From JAXMAZ01 sp046350115 (lineage in GTDB: Bacteria; Planctomycetota; Planctomycetia; Gemmatales; Gemmataceae): a stretch of DNA of 64,000 nt. Of the stretch, positions 17,661 through 28,889 are shown in pieces (the first letter of the stretch is position 1; the number at the start of each line of letters is the position of its first letter). Position numbers and translations under genes: made by a program. The stretch is from the NCBI GenBank assembly GCA_046350115.1, contig JAXMAZ010000022.1, positions 1 through 64,000 of the forward strand. Direction: 5' to 3'. The notes under the pieces were generated by a model. The model saw nothing but the letters and a program-made list of their open reading frames with translations, did no database searches and was not told the origin of the DNA.

Positions 17661-18972
17661 CGAGCACGCCGACCACCCGACCGCCGACCTGGCCGGGCTG
17701 CCGCCGACGGACGCGTCGTTCGTCCGCAAGGTGGCCCTGGGCCTGCTGGTCGCCGGCGGGGCGCTGTTCGCCGTCGCCGGGGCGGTCAACATGGGGATGG
17801 CGGTCGACTCGTCGGCCGGCACCCGGGACTTCTTCTTCGCGTACCTATGCGGGTACGTGTTCTGGGCCAGCCTGCCGTTCGGGGCGCTCGGCCTGCTGAT
17901 GATCGGGTATCTGACCTCGGCCAGTTGGCAGACGGTCCTGCGGCGGCAGTTCCAGGCGGCCACCCGCACCCTGCCGCTGCTCGCCCTGCTGGCCGTCCCG
18001 GTGGCCGTGTCCGCGTTCCTGGGCGGGGCCAAGTCCCCGTACTGGTGGGCGGACTCGGCCTGGGCGGTGGATCACAAGGACAAAGCGGCGGTCGCCACCG
18101 TCGCCCAGGAGAAGGGGCTGCCGGTCGAGGCGGTGCAGGAGAACGCCCACAAGGTGAACGACTACCTGAACCCGACCTTCTTCGTGGTCCGGCTGGTCGG
18201 CTACTTCGTGGTACTCGGGGCGATCATCTACTTCCTGAACGTGTGGGGCCGGCTCCACGAGGAGACGGACGACCCGGCGGAGAAGGGCAAGCTGGTCTCG
18301 CTGAGCGGCCCGGGGATGATCCTGTGGGCGCTGCTGCTCACCTTCGCCGCCACCGACTGGGTGATGTCGGTCGAGCCGACCTGGGCGTCGAGCATGTTCC
18401 CGGTGGTGTACGGGATGAACATGTTCGTCACCACGTTCGCCGTGTGCATCGCCCTGTTCTACACCCTGAACGCGGACAAGCCGGCGGTGATGGCGGTGCT
18501 CAAGGAGAAGTTCCGGATCGACATGGCCAGCCTGATGCTGGCCATCACCCTGGTGTGGGCCTACGCCACCTTCTGCCAGTACATGCTGATCTGGGCCGGC
18601 AACCTGCCGGAGGAGCTGACCTACTTCCGCAAGCGGGGGGAGGCCGGCTGGCAGTACCTGGCCTACTTCCTGATGCTGTTCCACTGGGTGGTCCCGTTCT
18701 TCTGCATCACCCAGCGGCACCTGAAGACCAACCCGCGGGCCATCCGCACCATCTGCCTGATCCTGCTGGCCGCGTGTGCGGCGGACGTGATCTGGTGGCT
18801 GCTGCCGGCCGTCCCCCGGCCGAACGGCGGGCTGCACGTGCCGATGGCCATCGGGGCGATCCTGGCGGTCGGCGGCGTCTGGGGGCTGGGGTTCGCCCGG
18901 GAGCTGGGCAAGCGGCCGATCCTGCCGGCCAACGCGGACGGGAAGTTCCTGGCGGCCTGGGGCCATCATTGA
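17647..18972 (+). CDS. actF: Alternative complex III subunit ActF, second NrfD-like membrane protein
   Basis: A 441-residue membrane protein with about ten helices, related to ActC but lacking its full quinone site in characterised complexes. Typical segments are GYVFWASLPFGALGLLMIGY, ATDWVMSVEPTWASSMFPVV and ITLVWAYATFCQYMLIWAGN. It completes the actABCDEF set. Confidence 0.93.
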   Translation: MTSTNEHADHPTADLAGLPPTDASFVRKVALGLLVAGGALFAVAGAVNMGMAVDSSAGTRDFFFAYLCGYVFWASLPFGALGLLMIGYLTSASWQTVLRRQFQAATRTLPLLALLAVPVAVSAFLGGAKSPYWWADSAWAVDHKDKAAVATVAQEKGLPVEAVQENAHKVNDYLNPTFFVVRLVGYFVVLGAIIYFLNVWGRLHEETDDPAEKGKLVSLSGPGMILWALLLTFAATDWVMSVEPTWASSMFPVVYGMNMFVTTFAVCIALFYTLNADKPAVMAVLKEKFRIDMASLMLAITLVWAYATFCQYMLIWAGNLPEELTYFRKRGEAGWQYLAYFLMLFHWVVPFFCITQRHLKTNPRAIRTICLILLAACAADVIWWLLPAVPRPNGGLHVPMAIGAILAVGGVWGLGFARELGKRPILPANADGKFLAAWGHH

Positions 18973-19014
18973 TTCACGACCCGGGCCGTTGCCGGCCCGG
19001 TGGAGGAGACGGCG

Positions 19015-19812
19015 ATGAGCACCCCGAACCCCGAGCACAAGGGCGACCGCCCGCTGACCGCGCTGCTGGTGTCCATGTCCGGGGCCAGCGGCGGCGAGCA
19101 CGAGACCCTGCCGCCCGGGGCGGACGGGCAGGCGGTCCGGGCCGGGCACGAGCCGGACAAGTTCGACGTGACCGCCATCCTGTACGTGCCGGCGTTCCTG
19201 GCCGCCGTGGTGATCGTGGCGTTCGTGGTCGTCACGTTCGTCATCTTCACCTTCTACACCCGGTTCAAGCCGGCGGCGGCCGACGCCAACCCGCAGACCG
19301 TGCAGATGGCCAACGCGGACATCAACGACCGGTTCGCCCGGATCAGCTCGACCGTGCCGAAGGATCTGAAGACGGCCGACGGCAAGGTGATCGAGGGGAC
19401 CGGCGTCCCGCAGCCGCGGCTGGAGTACCTGAAGGAGACCCGGCCGGAGACGCCCAGCGACCCGGCGTACATGCGGACCAAGCGGCCGGCCGACACCCCG
19501 GGCAACACCTACGAGATCCGGCCCGAGGATCTGCGGCCGGACAACTACCTCGACCCGCTCACCCGGGACAAGGTGCTGGCCACCTACGGCTGGCGGAAGG
19601 CGGACAAGTCGGTCGCCCGGATGCCGATCGACGCGGCGATCAAGCTAGTGATCGCCCAGAACAAGCTGCCGGTGAAGAAGGGGGCGGCCCCGGCCGCCAC
19701 GACCTCGTCCGGCCGGGCCACCCTGGCCAACTCCGGCCGGGGCGGACAGGCCGCACAGCCGACACCGCCGTCGCCCCAACCGGACGCCAAGAAGGACAAG
19801 GCTGGGCACTGA
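19015..19812 (+). CDS. Single-pass membrane protein of the ACIII operon, function unknown
   Basis: A 265-residue protein with one strong membrane helix at about residues 58-82 (LAAVVIVAFVVVTFVIFTFY). A long, Pro/Lys-rich periplasmic C-terminal part contains LATYGW and MPIDAAIKLVIAQNKLPV. That pattern (TYGW ... IPIDRAMELLAERGLP) recurs, as far as I recall, in small membrane proteins beside terminal oxidase genes in several phyla. GGAGGAG at 19002 sets the start. It lies between actF and SCO1, so an assembly or docking role is plausible but unproven. Confidence 0.65.
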   Translation: MSTPNPEHKGDRPLTALLVSMSGASGGEHETLPPGADGQAVRAGHEPDKFDVTAILYVPAFLAAVVIVAFVVVTFVIFTFYTRFKPAAADANPQTVQMANADINDRFARISSTVPKDLKTADGKVIEGTGVPQPRLEYLKETRPETPSDPAYMRTKRPADTPGNTYEIRPEDLRPDNYLDPLTRDKVLATYGWRKADKSVARMPIDAAIKLVIAQNKLPVKKGAAPAATTSSGRATLANSGRGGQAAQPTPPSPQPDAKKDKAGH

Positions 19813-19817
19813 TTTGC

Positions 19818-19928
19818 GTAGGGTGCGTGGAGCGAGGCTCTGGGAGCGCATCGCACCGCCCCGGCAACGACCTCGACTCAGAGGTGAAGGCTCCGCGGTG
19901 CGTTCCGCAAAGCCTCCACGCACCCTAC
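19818..19928. repeat. GTAGGGTGCG-type palindromic element (family B), uninterrupted
   Basis: 111 bp bounded by 15-bp perfect inverted ends (19818-19832 and 19914-19928: GTAGGGTGCGTGGAG / CTCCACGCACCCTAC), with further pairing inside (GCGGTGCG with CGCATCGC-like segments). It is the uninterrupted form of the element at 42801-43086. Confidence 0.85.
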
Positions 19929-19949
19929 TAGAAGGAACAGGCTGACCGA

Positions 19950-20954
19950 ATGACCCGTACCCTGCTGACACTGGCCGTCGCCCTGCTCGCCGCCGTGCCG
20001 GCGGACGCGCAGAACGTCGGCTCGTACGGCAAGGCGCCGCTGCCGGGCGACCGCGGGGCGGTGATCCCGGACGACGTGGAGTACGAGCAGAAGCTCGGGG
20101 CCGTCGTGCCGCTCGACCTGGAGCTGTACGATCACCACGCCGCCCCGGTGACGCTGCGACAGGTCACGGCCGGCAAGCCGACCGTCCTGGTGATGGCGTA
20201 CATGCGGTGCCCGCGGCTGTGCAACGAGGTGCTGACCCGGCTGCTGGACTCGCTCAAAGAGGTCCGCCGCCGGGATCCGAGCTTCGTCGCCGGCGGGCCG
20301 TTCAACGTGGTGGTGGTGAGCGTCGACCCGAAAGACCCGCCGCCGCAGATGGCCAAGCGGCGGGCGGAGTTCGGCCGGGAGTACGACGGCCGGGACGAGG
20401 GCGTCCCCGGGGTGTGGTTCCTGACCGCCAGCCGGGGCCAGGGGACCGACCTGGCCGAGGCGGACGCCAAGGTGCACGAGGTGGCCGCCGCCGCCGGGTT
20501 CCACTACAAGCTGTACGCCAAGGGGAAGAACCACGCCTACGACCCGGCCGGCCGGCGGTGGGTGGCGGACGACGGGAAGGTGCTGGCCGACGCCGGCCGG
20601 AACTACGACTACCAGCACGCCGCCGGGGTGGTGTTCCTGTCCCCGGACGGGAAGGTGACCCGCTACCTGCTCGGGCTGGACTACCCGCCGGCGGTCGTCC
20701 GGCAGGCGGTGGTGGAGGCGTCGGCCGGGACCGTCGGGTCGCTGGCCGACAAGGTGGTGCTGTACTGCTTCGCTTATGACACCGCGTCCGGCCACTACCG
20801 GCCGACCATGCGGGCGCTGGGGGTGGTGGCCGCCCCGTTCGTCCTGCTGCTCGGGTTCCTGGTGTACCGGACGGTCCGCCGGGATCCGACCCCGCCGGCC
20901 CCGCCGCTCGGACGCGGCCCCGTGAACTTCGTCGCCGAGGACCGCCGTCCATGA
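19950..20954 (+). CDS. SCO1/SenC copper chaperone for cytochrome c oxidase, copy 1
   Basis: A 334-residue protein with a signal peptide and a thioredoxin-like SCO domain carrying the copper ligands CPRLC (C87, C91) and H223 in YDYQHAAGVVFL. A C-terminal membrane helix (VVAAPFVLLLGFLVYR) anchors it. It would deliver copper to the CuA site of the subunit II encoded next, with which it overlaps by ATGA. Confidence 0.9.
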   Translation: MTRTLLTLAVALLAAVPADAQNVGSYGKAPLPGDRGAVIPDDVEYEQKLGAVVPLDLELYDHHAAPVTLRQVTAGKPTVLVMAYMRCPRLCNEVLTRLLDSLKEVRRRDPSFVAGGPFNVVVVSVDPKDPPPQMAKRRAEFGREYDGRDEGVPGVWFLTASRGQGTDLAEADAKVHEVAAAAGFHYKLYAKGKNHAYDPAGRRWVADDGKVLADAGRNYDYQHAAGVVFLSPDGKVTRYLLGLDYPPAVVRQAVVEASAGTVGSLADKVVLYCFAYDTASGHYRPTMRALGVVAAPFVLLLGFLVYRTVRRDPTPPAPPLGRGPVNFVAEDRRP

Positions 20955-21990
20955 CCTCGATCCCGATCCTGCCGCCGTCGGCGTCGGAGTTCGCCGCCGC
21001 GTACGATCAGTTGTTCTGGTACATCACCGCCGTCATCAGCACCGCCGCGGTGCTGGTGTACGCGGCGATCGCCTACTTCTGCTTCCGGTACCTGAAGACG
21101 TCGTCCACCCCGGACCTGCCGACCCCCCGGATCCTGGGGTCGACCAAGGTGGAGATCGTCTGGACGGTGGTGCCGCTGCTGTTCTTCCTGAGCATGTGGG
21201 TGTGGGGCACCCGGCTGTTCAACGAGCAGATCACCCTGCCGCCGGACGCCCCCGAGTACTTCGTGGTCGGCAAGCAGTGGATGTGGAAGCTGCAGCACCC
21301 GGACGGGCAGCGGGAGATCAACGAGCTGCACGTCCCGGCCGGCCGGGCGATGCGGATCACCGGCACCAGCGAGGACGTGATCCACGACTTCGGCATCCCG
21401 GCCTTCCGGAGCAAGTTCGACGTGCTCCCCGGCCGGTACGTGACCGCCTGGTACAAGCCGACCCTGCCCGGCACGTACCACATCTTCTGCGACCAGTACT
21501 GCGGGATGGGCCACTCCCAGATGGTCGGCAAGGTGCACGTGCTGGCCCCGGCCGACTACGAGGCGTGGAAGGAGGGGACGTACCGGCTGGTGCCCGGCAA
21601 GAACCCGGTGGACGGGTCGCCGGCGTGGGAGGGCCGCAAGCTGTTCCTGAAGCTCCAGTGCATCACCTGCCACAACGCCGAGAGCTCGGCCCGGGCGCCC
21701 CGGCTGGAGGGGTACTACGGGACGATGCGGCCGCTCCAGGGCGGGGCCATGCAGAAGTTCGACGAGGAGTACATCCGCCAGTCGATCCGCAACCCGATGG
21801 CCAAGGTGGCCGACGGGTGGAAGCCGATCATGCCCGCCTTCCCGGTCGGGCAGGTGGACGAGATCGAGATGCGGAACCTGGTCGCGTACATCAAGTCGCT
21901 CAAGCCGGGCGACCTGCCGACCCGCAACGATAACTACCCGGCCCCGGTGAACGCCCCCGGCGCCCCGACCTCGGAAGGAGGGCTGGCCAA

Positions 21991-21994
<4 letters not shown>
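20951..21994 (+). CDS. coxB: Cytochrome c oxidase subunit II with fused cytochrome c domain
   Basis: A 347-residue protein with two N-terminal membrane helices and a cupredoxin domain. It carries the complete CuA motif CDQYCGMGHSQM starting at residue 180, with the upstream His in DVIHDFGIP. A C-terminal cytochrome c domain has haem site CITCH at 237-241 and a distal Met in KPIMPAF. The fusion marks a caa3-type oxidase that carries its own electron-entry haem. It overlaps SCO1 and coxA by four bases each. Confidence 0.95.
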
Positions 21995-23785
<1,791 letters not shown>

Positions 23786-23796
<11 letters not shown>

Positions 23797-24688
23797 CACC
23801 CACGCCCACGGGCACGGGGGGCCGGTCGCCCACCACTTCAACAACCTGGGCCAGCAGCACGCCACCGTCCGGTTCGGCATGTGGCTGTTCCTGGTGACGG
23901 AGGTGCTGTTCTTCGGCGGGGCGTTCTGCGGGTACACCGCGTACCGCATCTGGTTCCCGAACGAGTTCGAGGCCGGCAGCGCCGCCCTGAACGTCGGGAT
24001 CGCCAGCGTGAACACCTTCCTGCTGCTGACCAGCAGCCTGACCATCACCCTGGGGATCGCCGCCTGCTACCGCGGCGACCGGGCCGGGCTGCGGCGGTGG
24101 CTGCTGGCCACCATCGTCCTCGGGGCCGCGTTCCTCGGGCTGAAGATGCGGGAGTACCAGCTCGACTACCTGGAGGGGCTGGTCCCCGGCCCCCGGTTCT
24201 CCGCCGTCCAGACCCGTGGCGGCCGGGCGCTGAGTACCGAAGAGGGGTTCGTCGACAGCCTGCAGCACGTACTCGGGCAGGCCGGCTTCCGGTACGTCCC
24301 GGTCGGCCCGCACACCCCCACCCCGGACGCCCCGAACTACGCCGAGTACGAGAGACGGCTGGCCGAGGCCCGGCAGTCGAACGGGGCCATCAAGGAGGTG
24401 AACCTGGTCCGGGTGCAGCTGTTCTTCATGTTCTACTACAGCATGACCGGGCTGCACGTCCTCCACATGATCGTCGGCCTCGGCCTGCTGGCGTGGCAGT
24501 ACGTCCTGGCCCGGCAAGGGTTCTTCGACATGACCGAGCGGTACGTGTACATCGAGGTGATGTCGCTGTACTGGCACTTCGTGGACATGGTGTGGATCTT
24601 CCTGCTGCCGCTGCTGTACCTGGCCGGCCCGCACACCTGGGCGCAGGTGGGGACCGGACTGAAGCAGGCGTTCGGGATGGGGCACTGA
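23786..24688 (+). CDS. coxC: Cytochrome c oxidase subunit III
   Basis: A 300-residue membrane protein with the subunit III core: FGMWLFLVTEVLFFGGAFCG, VNTFLLLTSSLTITLGI, the C-terminal MTGLHVLHMIVGLGLLAW and LYWHFVDMVWIFLLPLLYL. A soluble insertion of ~70 residues (about 130-200) lies between helices. The start overlaps the end of coxA. A strong palindrome separates it from coxD. Confidence 0.93.
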
Positions 24689-24695
24689 GTTCGTA

Positions 24696-24779
24696 GGGCG
24701 GTGCCGAGTCTTCGAGGCCCGCCGCCCTGGGCTGGGAGCGGTTGCCGGACCGGCGGGCCTCGAAGACTCGGCACCGCCC
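24696..24779. repeat. 29-bp perfect inverted repeat between coxC and coxD
   Basis: 24696-24724 is the exact reverse complement of 24751-24779, with a 26-base spacer. It begins GGGCGGTGCCGAGTCTTCGA and is preceded by GTA, so the left end resembles the GTAGGG-ended elements. It could form a very stable RNA hairpin within the cox transcript. Confidence 0.9.
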
Positions 24780-24805
24780 CACGCAGAGCCAGCCGGAGGC
24801 GACCC

Positions 24806-25129
24806 GTGAGCGACGTGAAGCAGACGATCTTCGAGCGCGACCACCACACCGTCCCGACCACCGGGGCGCACCTGACCACGTTCGCCGTGCTGGCGGTGCT
24901 GGCCCTGGTCGCCCTGGCCGTCGGGTTCAGCGACATGGGGCCGTACAAGGTGCTGGCCAACCTGCTGGTGGCCGGCGTCCAGGCGACCGTGCTGGCGTAC
25001 TTCTTCATGGACCTGCGGCAGGCGGACAAGCTGACCTGGCTGTGCGTCGGGGCGGCCATGTTCTGGACCACTCTGCTGTTCCTGTTCACCCTGACCGACT
25101 ACTTCACCCGGCACATCGCGGTCATGTGA
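24806..25129 (+). CDS. coxD: Cytochrome c oxidase subunit IV (prokaryotic type)
   Basis: A 107-residue protein with three membrane helices and the signature VQATVLAYFFMDLRQADKLT of prokaryotic COX4. The GTG at 24806 is chosen because GGAGG lies six bases upstream and the earlier in-frame residues come from the palindrome. It stabilises the oxidase. Confidence 0.9.
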   Translation: MSDVKQTIFERDHHTVPTTGAHLTTFAVLAVLALVALAVGFSDMGPYKVLANLLVAGVQATVLAYFFMDLRQADKLTWLCVGAAMFWTTLLFLFTLTDYFTRHIAVM

Positions 25130-25148
25130 CCGCGGCAGGCGGAGGGCC

Positions 25149-26351
25149 ATGAGGCCGGACCGTGAGACGACGAGCGGCGAGGCGGGCACCTGGGTCGCCG
25201 GGGTCGGCCTCGCCGTGCTGTTAACGGGGATGATGGTCGGCGCGGCGGCCCTGCTCACCGGGTGCGACGGCGGCCCGGCCGACGGGTACGACCCGGCCCT
25301 GCGGTACCCGCTGCGGGCCGACCCGGTCGTCACCCGGCTGCCGGCCGACACCCCGCTCGCCCCGCCGCCGGCCGGCAAGCTCGACCCGAGCATCGCCGCC
25401 CTGGGCAAGGTCGGCGGGGCCATCGCCGACCCGGTGGCCCTGCCCGAGCTGCGGAAGCAGGAACTTCGGCAGGCGCTCGACGACCTGTTCGGCACCCCGG
25501 CCGCCCCGGCGGTCGGCGGGCCGGTGCGGGTCGGCGACCTGGACCTGTCCGCGGACGTGCTGGCGGCCGGCAGCCGGGTGTACCGCCGGCTGTGTACCAA
25601 CTGCCACGGACTGACCGGCGACGGCCGTGGCCCGGCCGGGCCGTGGATGTACCCGTACCCGCGGGACGTCCGCACCGGCGGGTTCAAGGCGGCGGCCGGC
25701 GACCGCAAGCCGACGGTCGGCGAGTTGGTCCACCTGCTGCGGGCCGGAGTGCCCGGCTCGTCCATGCAGATGTTCGACCTGCTGCCGGCGGACGACCTGC
25801 GGGCGGTGACGGCGTATACGATTCACCTGAGCCTGCGGGGCGAGGTGGAGGCGGCCGTCATCAAAGCGGCCCTCGACCCGAGCGACGACGTGCAGGACAT
25901 CGCCGGCGAGTGCCGGGCGGTCTTGGGCAAGGCGGTCGGTAAGTGGCAGGCGGCCCAGGCCGCCCCGCCGCCCGCCCCGGTCCCGGTGAGCGACCCGGCC
26001 GACCCGGAGGCGGTCCGCCGGGGGATGGCCCTGTTCAACGGACCGGCCGCCGGGTGTGCCGTCTGCCACCGGGACTACGGCCGGCAGGACACCTACCGGT
26101 ACGACGCCTGGGGGGCGGTGGTCAAGGTCCACGACCTGACCCGGGGCGAGTTCCGCTGGGGCAAAGACCCGGCGACGCTGGCCGCCCGTATCCGGCACGG
26201 CATCCCGCCGTCGGGAATGCCGGCGAACCCGTCGCTGACCGAAGCCCAGGTGGCCGACCTGGTGAGCTTCGTCCGCGAGCTGGGGTATCCGCAGCGGCTG
26301 CCGGCGGACGTGCGGGAGAAGGTGTACCCGCCGGTCAGGACCGGGCCGTAG
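25149..26351 (+). CDS. Dihaem cytochrome c lipoprotein
   Basis: A 400-residue protein with a lipobox (ALLTGC, Cys 39) and two cytochrome c domains. The haem sites are CTNCH at 149-153 (within CTNCHGLTGDGRG) and CAVCH at 303-307. Likely distal Met residues are in SSMQMF and PSGMPANP. It sits directly after coxD with GGAGG upstream, so it may shuttle electrons between alternative complex III and the oxidase (inference). Confidence 0.85.
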   Translation: MRPDRETTSGEAGTWVAGVGLAVLLTGMMVGAAALLTGCDGGPADGYDPALRYPLRADPVVTRLPADTPLAPPPAGKLDPSIAALGKVGGAIADPVALPELRKQELRQALDDLFGTPAAPAVGGPVRVGDLDLSADVLAAGSRVYRRLCTNCHGLTGDGRGPAGPWMYPYPRDVRTGGFKAAAGDRKPTVGELVHLLRAGVPGSSMQMFDLLPADDLRAVTAYTIHLSLRGEVEAAVIKAALDPSDDVQDIAGECRAVLGKAVGKWQAAQAAPPPAPVPVSDPADPEAVRRGMALFNGPAAGCAVCHRDYGRQDTYRYDAWGAVVKVHDLTRGEFRWGKDPATLAARIRHGIPPSGMPANPSLTEAQVADLVSFVRELGYPQRLPADVREKVYPPVRTGP

Positions 26352-26377
26352 GCTCCGGGACGGGGTGAAGTCTCGCG

Positions 26378-26467
26378 GGCCGCCACGGAGGGCGGCTACG
26401 AGGAGCGCGGGCATGGGTGACGCCCTACCGTATCACCGGCCGTAGGGGCCGCCCTCCGTGGCGGCCC
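26378..26467. repeat. 20-bp perfect inverted repeat upstream of ctaA
   Basis: 26378-26397 (GGGCCGCCACGGAGGGCGGC) is the exact reverse complement of 26448-26467, with a 50-base spacer. It lies between the dihaem cytochrome and haem A synthase genes, inside the respiratory cluster. Confidence 0.85.
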
Positions 26468-26522
26468 GGACTGCCACCGGCAACCGCTTCGTTCTCATGC
26501 AGAAGGCTCAACCGTCCGAACC

Positions 26523-27749
26523 ATGACCCGCGACCCGCTATCCCCGGCCCTCGACGCCTCGCCCCGCACGCCGGCCGAGCGGTGGGTCCGTCGGCTGGCG
26601 GTGGCGGCCGTCGTGGCGACGGCGGTGCTGCTCACCCTCGGCTGGCTCGTCACCTCGTTCCGGGTCGGCATGTCCGACCGGGTGTGGCCGACCGAGCCGT
26701 GGTATCTGGTGGTGAACGGTCAGGAGTGGCGGGAGGACAACGCCGGGTTCCTGCTCGAACACACCCACCGGCTGGCCGGGTTCGTGGTCGGCGGGCTGAC
26801 CTCCCTGCTCGCCGTCGTCGCGTGCTTCACCGAGCGGAAGCCGTGGCTGAAGTGGGCCGGGCTGGCGGCGGTGTTGGCCCTGATCGCCCTGTACGGTCAG
26901 TTCCACCGGCAGATGGGCCAGGCGTGGGAGGCCCGCAAGGCCGGTGGGGCGGTGACGGTGTGGCCGCAGACCACGGCCCCGACCGCGGTCGCCGCGGCGG
27001 TAGTGCTCGGGCTGGCCGGCGTCACTTTGGTAGTCGGCGGTCGGGGCCGGTGGGTGCGGGCGCTGGCGTCCGTGTCGCTGGTCGCGGTCATGGTTCAGGG
27101 GCTGCTCGGCGGCTACCGGGTGTACCTGGACCAGCTCGTCGGCACCGAACTGGCCCTGATCCACGGCACGTTCGGCCAGGCGGTGCTGTGCCTGCTGATC
27201 GCCGTGATGGCGATGTCCAAGCCGCTGTCCTTCGAGCGGGAGCTGCCGGACGTGGACCGGCAGCGGGTCGGCCGGCTGGCGGTCGCCCTTCCGGTGCTGG
27301 TGTTCGTCCAACTGGTGTGGGGGGTGATGGTCCGGCACTACGGCACCCCGCTCGCCCAGCGGCTGCACGTGCTGACCGCGTTCGTCGTCGCCGGGCTGGC
27401 GGTGTGGCTGGCGGCCCGGTGTGTCGTCACTCCCAGCGGCCGGCGGCACCTCGGGTTCACGGCCTATCACCTGCTCGGCATCGTCGGGGTGCAGGTGCTG
27501 CTCGGGGTGGAGGCGTGGATGGGCAAGTTCGCCGCCGCCGGGCCGCAGTTCGCCGTCCTGCCGCTGGACCGCAAGGTGACGGTCGGGTCGGCCAGCGTGC
27601 GGACCCTGCACGCCCTGGTCGGGGCCGCCCTGCTGGCCGCCGCGGTGCTGCTCGCCCTGCGGGTGTGGCGACGGGCGCCGGCGGGTGACGCCGGGGCGGC
27701 CGGCCCGCGGGCGGATTCCCGGGCCGCGGAGCCGGTCGCCGCCGCCTGA
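26523..27749 (+). CDS. ctaA: Haem A synthase (CtaA/COX15)
   Basis: A 408-residue membrane protein with eight helices in two four-helix halves. The first half carries the conserved LEHTHRL (E79, H80, H82) and the second the QRLHVL region; ALIHGTFGQAVLCLL gives a further haem-ligand His. It oxidises the C8 methyl of haem O to make haem A for the oxidase encoded upstream. N-terminal GWLVTSFRVGMSDRVWPTEP is typical of the family. It is followed by ctaB. Confidence 0.93.
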   Translation: MTRDPLSPALDASPRTPAERWVRRLAVAAVVATAVLLTLGWLVTSFRVGMSDRVWPTEPWYLVVNGQEWREDNAGFLLEHTHRLAGFVVGGLTSLLAVVACFTERKPWLKWAGLAAVLALIALYGQFHRQMGQAWEARKAGGAVTVWPQTTAPTAVAAAVVLGLAGVTLVVGGRGRWVRALASVSLVAVMVQGLLGGYRVYLDQLVGTELALIHGTFGQAVLCLLIAVMAMSKPLSFERELPDVDRQRVGRLAVALPVLVFVQLVWGVMVRHYGTPLAQRLHVLTAFVVAGLAVWLAARCVVTPSGRRHLGFTAYHLLGIVGVQVLLGVEAWMGKFAAAGPQFAVLPLDRKVTVGSASVRTLHALVGAALLAAAVLLALRVWRRAPAGDAGAAGPRADSRAAEPVAAA

Positions 27750-27805
27750 CGGTTCTACAACAGACCTCACCCCCGGCCCGGCCGGGCCTACTTTCGGGAC
27801 GACTG

Positions 27806-28750
27806 ATGGCCACCGCCGAGCCGACCACCTTGCCCGCCGCCGACCCGCTGGCCGTCGCCGCCGTCCGCACCCGGCTGGCCGACTACGCCGAGCTGACCAA
27901 GCCGAAGATCGCCGCCATGGCCCTGGTCACGGTGGGCGTCGGCTACCTGCTCGGGGCCGCCCCGGAGGTCCGCTGGGGCCACCTCGGGCAAGTCCTGTTC
28001 GGGGCCGGGCTGGTGGCCGCCGGCGGCAGCGCCCTGAACCACTGGCTGGAGCGGCGGACCGACCGCCGGATGGGGCGGACGGCCAACCGCCCGCTGCCGA
28101 CCGGCCGGGTGACGGCGGCCGAGGCGCTGGTGTTCGGGGTGCTACTGTACGCGGCCGGGGTCGGGTATCTGGCCGTCAGCCTGCCGACCCCGGCGGCGGC
28201 GGTCGCGGCGGCGGCCACCGGCTTCCTGTACGTCGCCGTGTACACCCCGCTCAAGCGGGTGACGGCGTGGAACACGGTGGTCGGGGCGGTGCCGGGGGCG
28301 CTGCCGCCGGTCATCGGCTGGGCGGCGGCTCGGGGGTCGGTGGACGCCGAGGGGTTCGCCCTGTTCGCCATCCTGTTCGTCTGGCAACTGCCGCACTTCT
28401 ACGCCATCGCCTGGCTGCACAAGGACGACTACGCCCGGGGCGGGCTGCGGATGCTGCCGGTGGTGGACCACCGGGACGGCCGGTGGACCGGGCGGGCGAC
28501 CGTCGCCACCTGCGGCCTGCTGATCGTGGCGACGCTGGCCCCGGCCCCGTTCCTCGGGCCGGTGGCGGCGGCCGTGTACCTGGCCGGGGCGGTGCCGCTG
28601 GGGGTGTGGTTCCTGGCCCGGGGGGTGCGGTTCGCCCGGGTGCCGGACAACGTCACCGCCCGGTCCGTCCTCCGCGGGTCGCTGGTCCACCTGTGCGGGG
28701 TGATGGCCCTGCTGGTGGCGACCGGCGTCGTCCCCCGGTTCGTCGGCTGA
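27806..28750 (+). CDS. ctaB: Protohaem IX farnesyltransferase, haem O synthase (CtaB/COX10)
   Basis: A 314-residue UbiA-family prenyltransferase with about nine helices. The prenyl-diphosphate/Mg motif reads ALNHWLERRTDRRMGRTANR followed by PLPTGR. TPLKRVTAWNTVVGAVPGAL and the QLPHFYAIAWLHKDDY loop are the other COX10 hallmarks. It converts haem B to haem O, the substrate of CtaA. Confidence 0.95.
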   Translation: MATAEPTTLPAADPLAVAAVRTRLADYAELTKPKIAAMALVTVGVGYLLGAAPEVRWGHLGQVLFGAGLVAAGGSALNHWLERRTDRRMGRTANRPLPTGRVTAAEALVFGVLLYAAGVGYLAVSLPTPAAAVAAAATGFLYVAVYTPLKRVTAWNTVVGAVPGALPPVIGWAAARGSVDAEGFALFAILFVWQLPHFYAIAWLHKDDYARGGLRMLPVVDHRDGRWTGRATVATCGLLIVATLAPAPFLGPVAAAVYLAGAVPLGVWFLARGVRFARVPDNVTARSVLRGSLVHLCGVMALLVATGVVPRFVG

Positions 28751-28889
28751 GTCCCGCGGCCGGCGGGCGGCTTTGACCTCTCCCGAGGGCGCGGGGCGTG
28801 GTGCCCCGCCGCGGCGCCGTTGCGAGCCGTTGCCGCACGGGGTGCCCGCCCCCGCCCTCCGCTTCCTGACCCGCATGGGGGTGCGTCCG

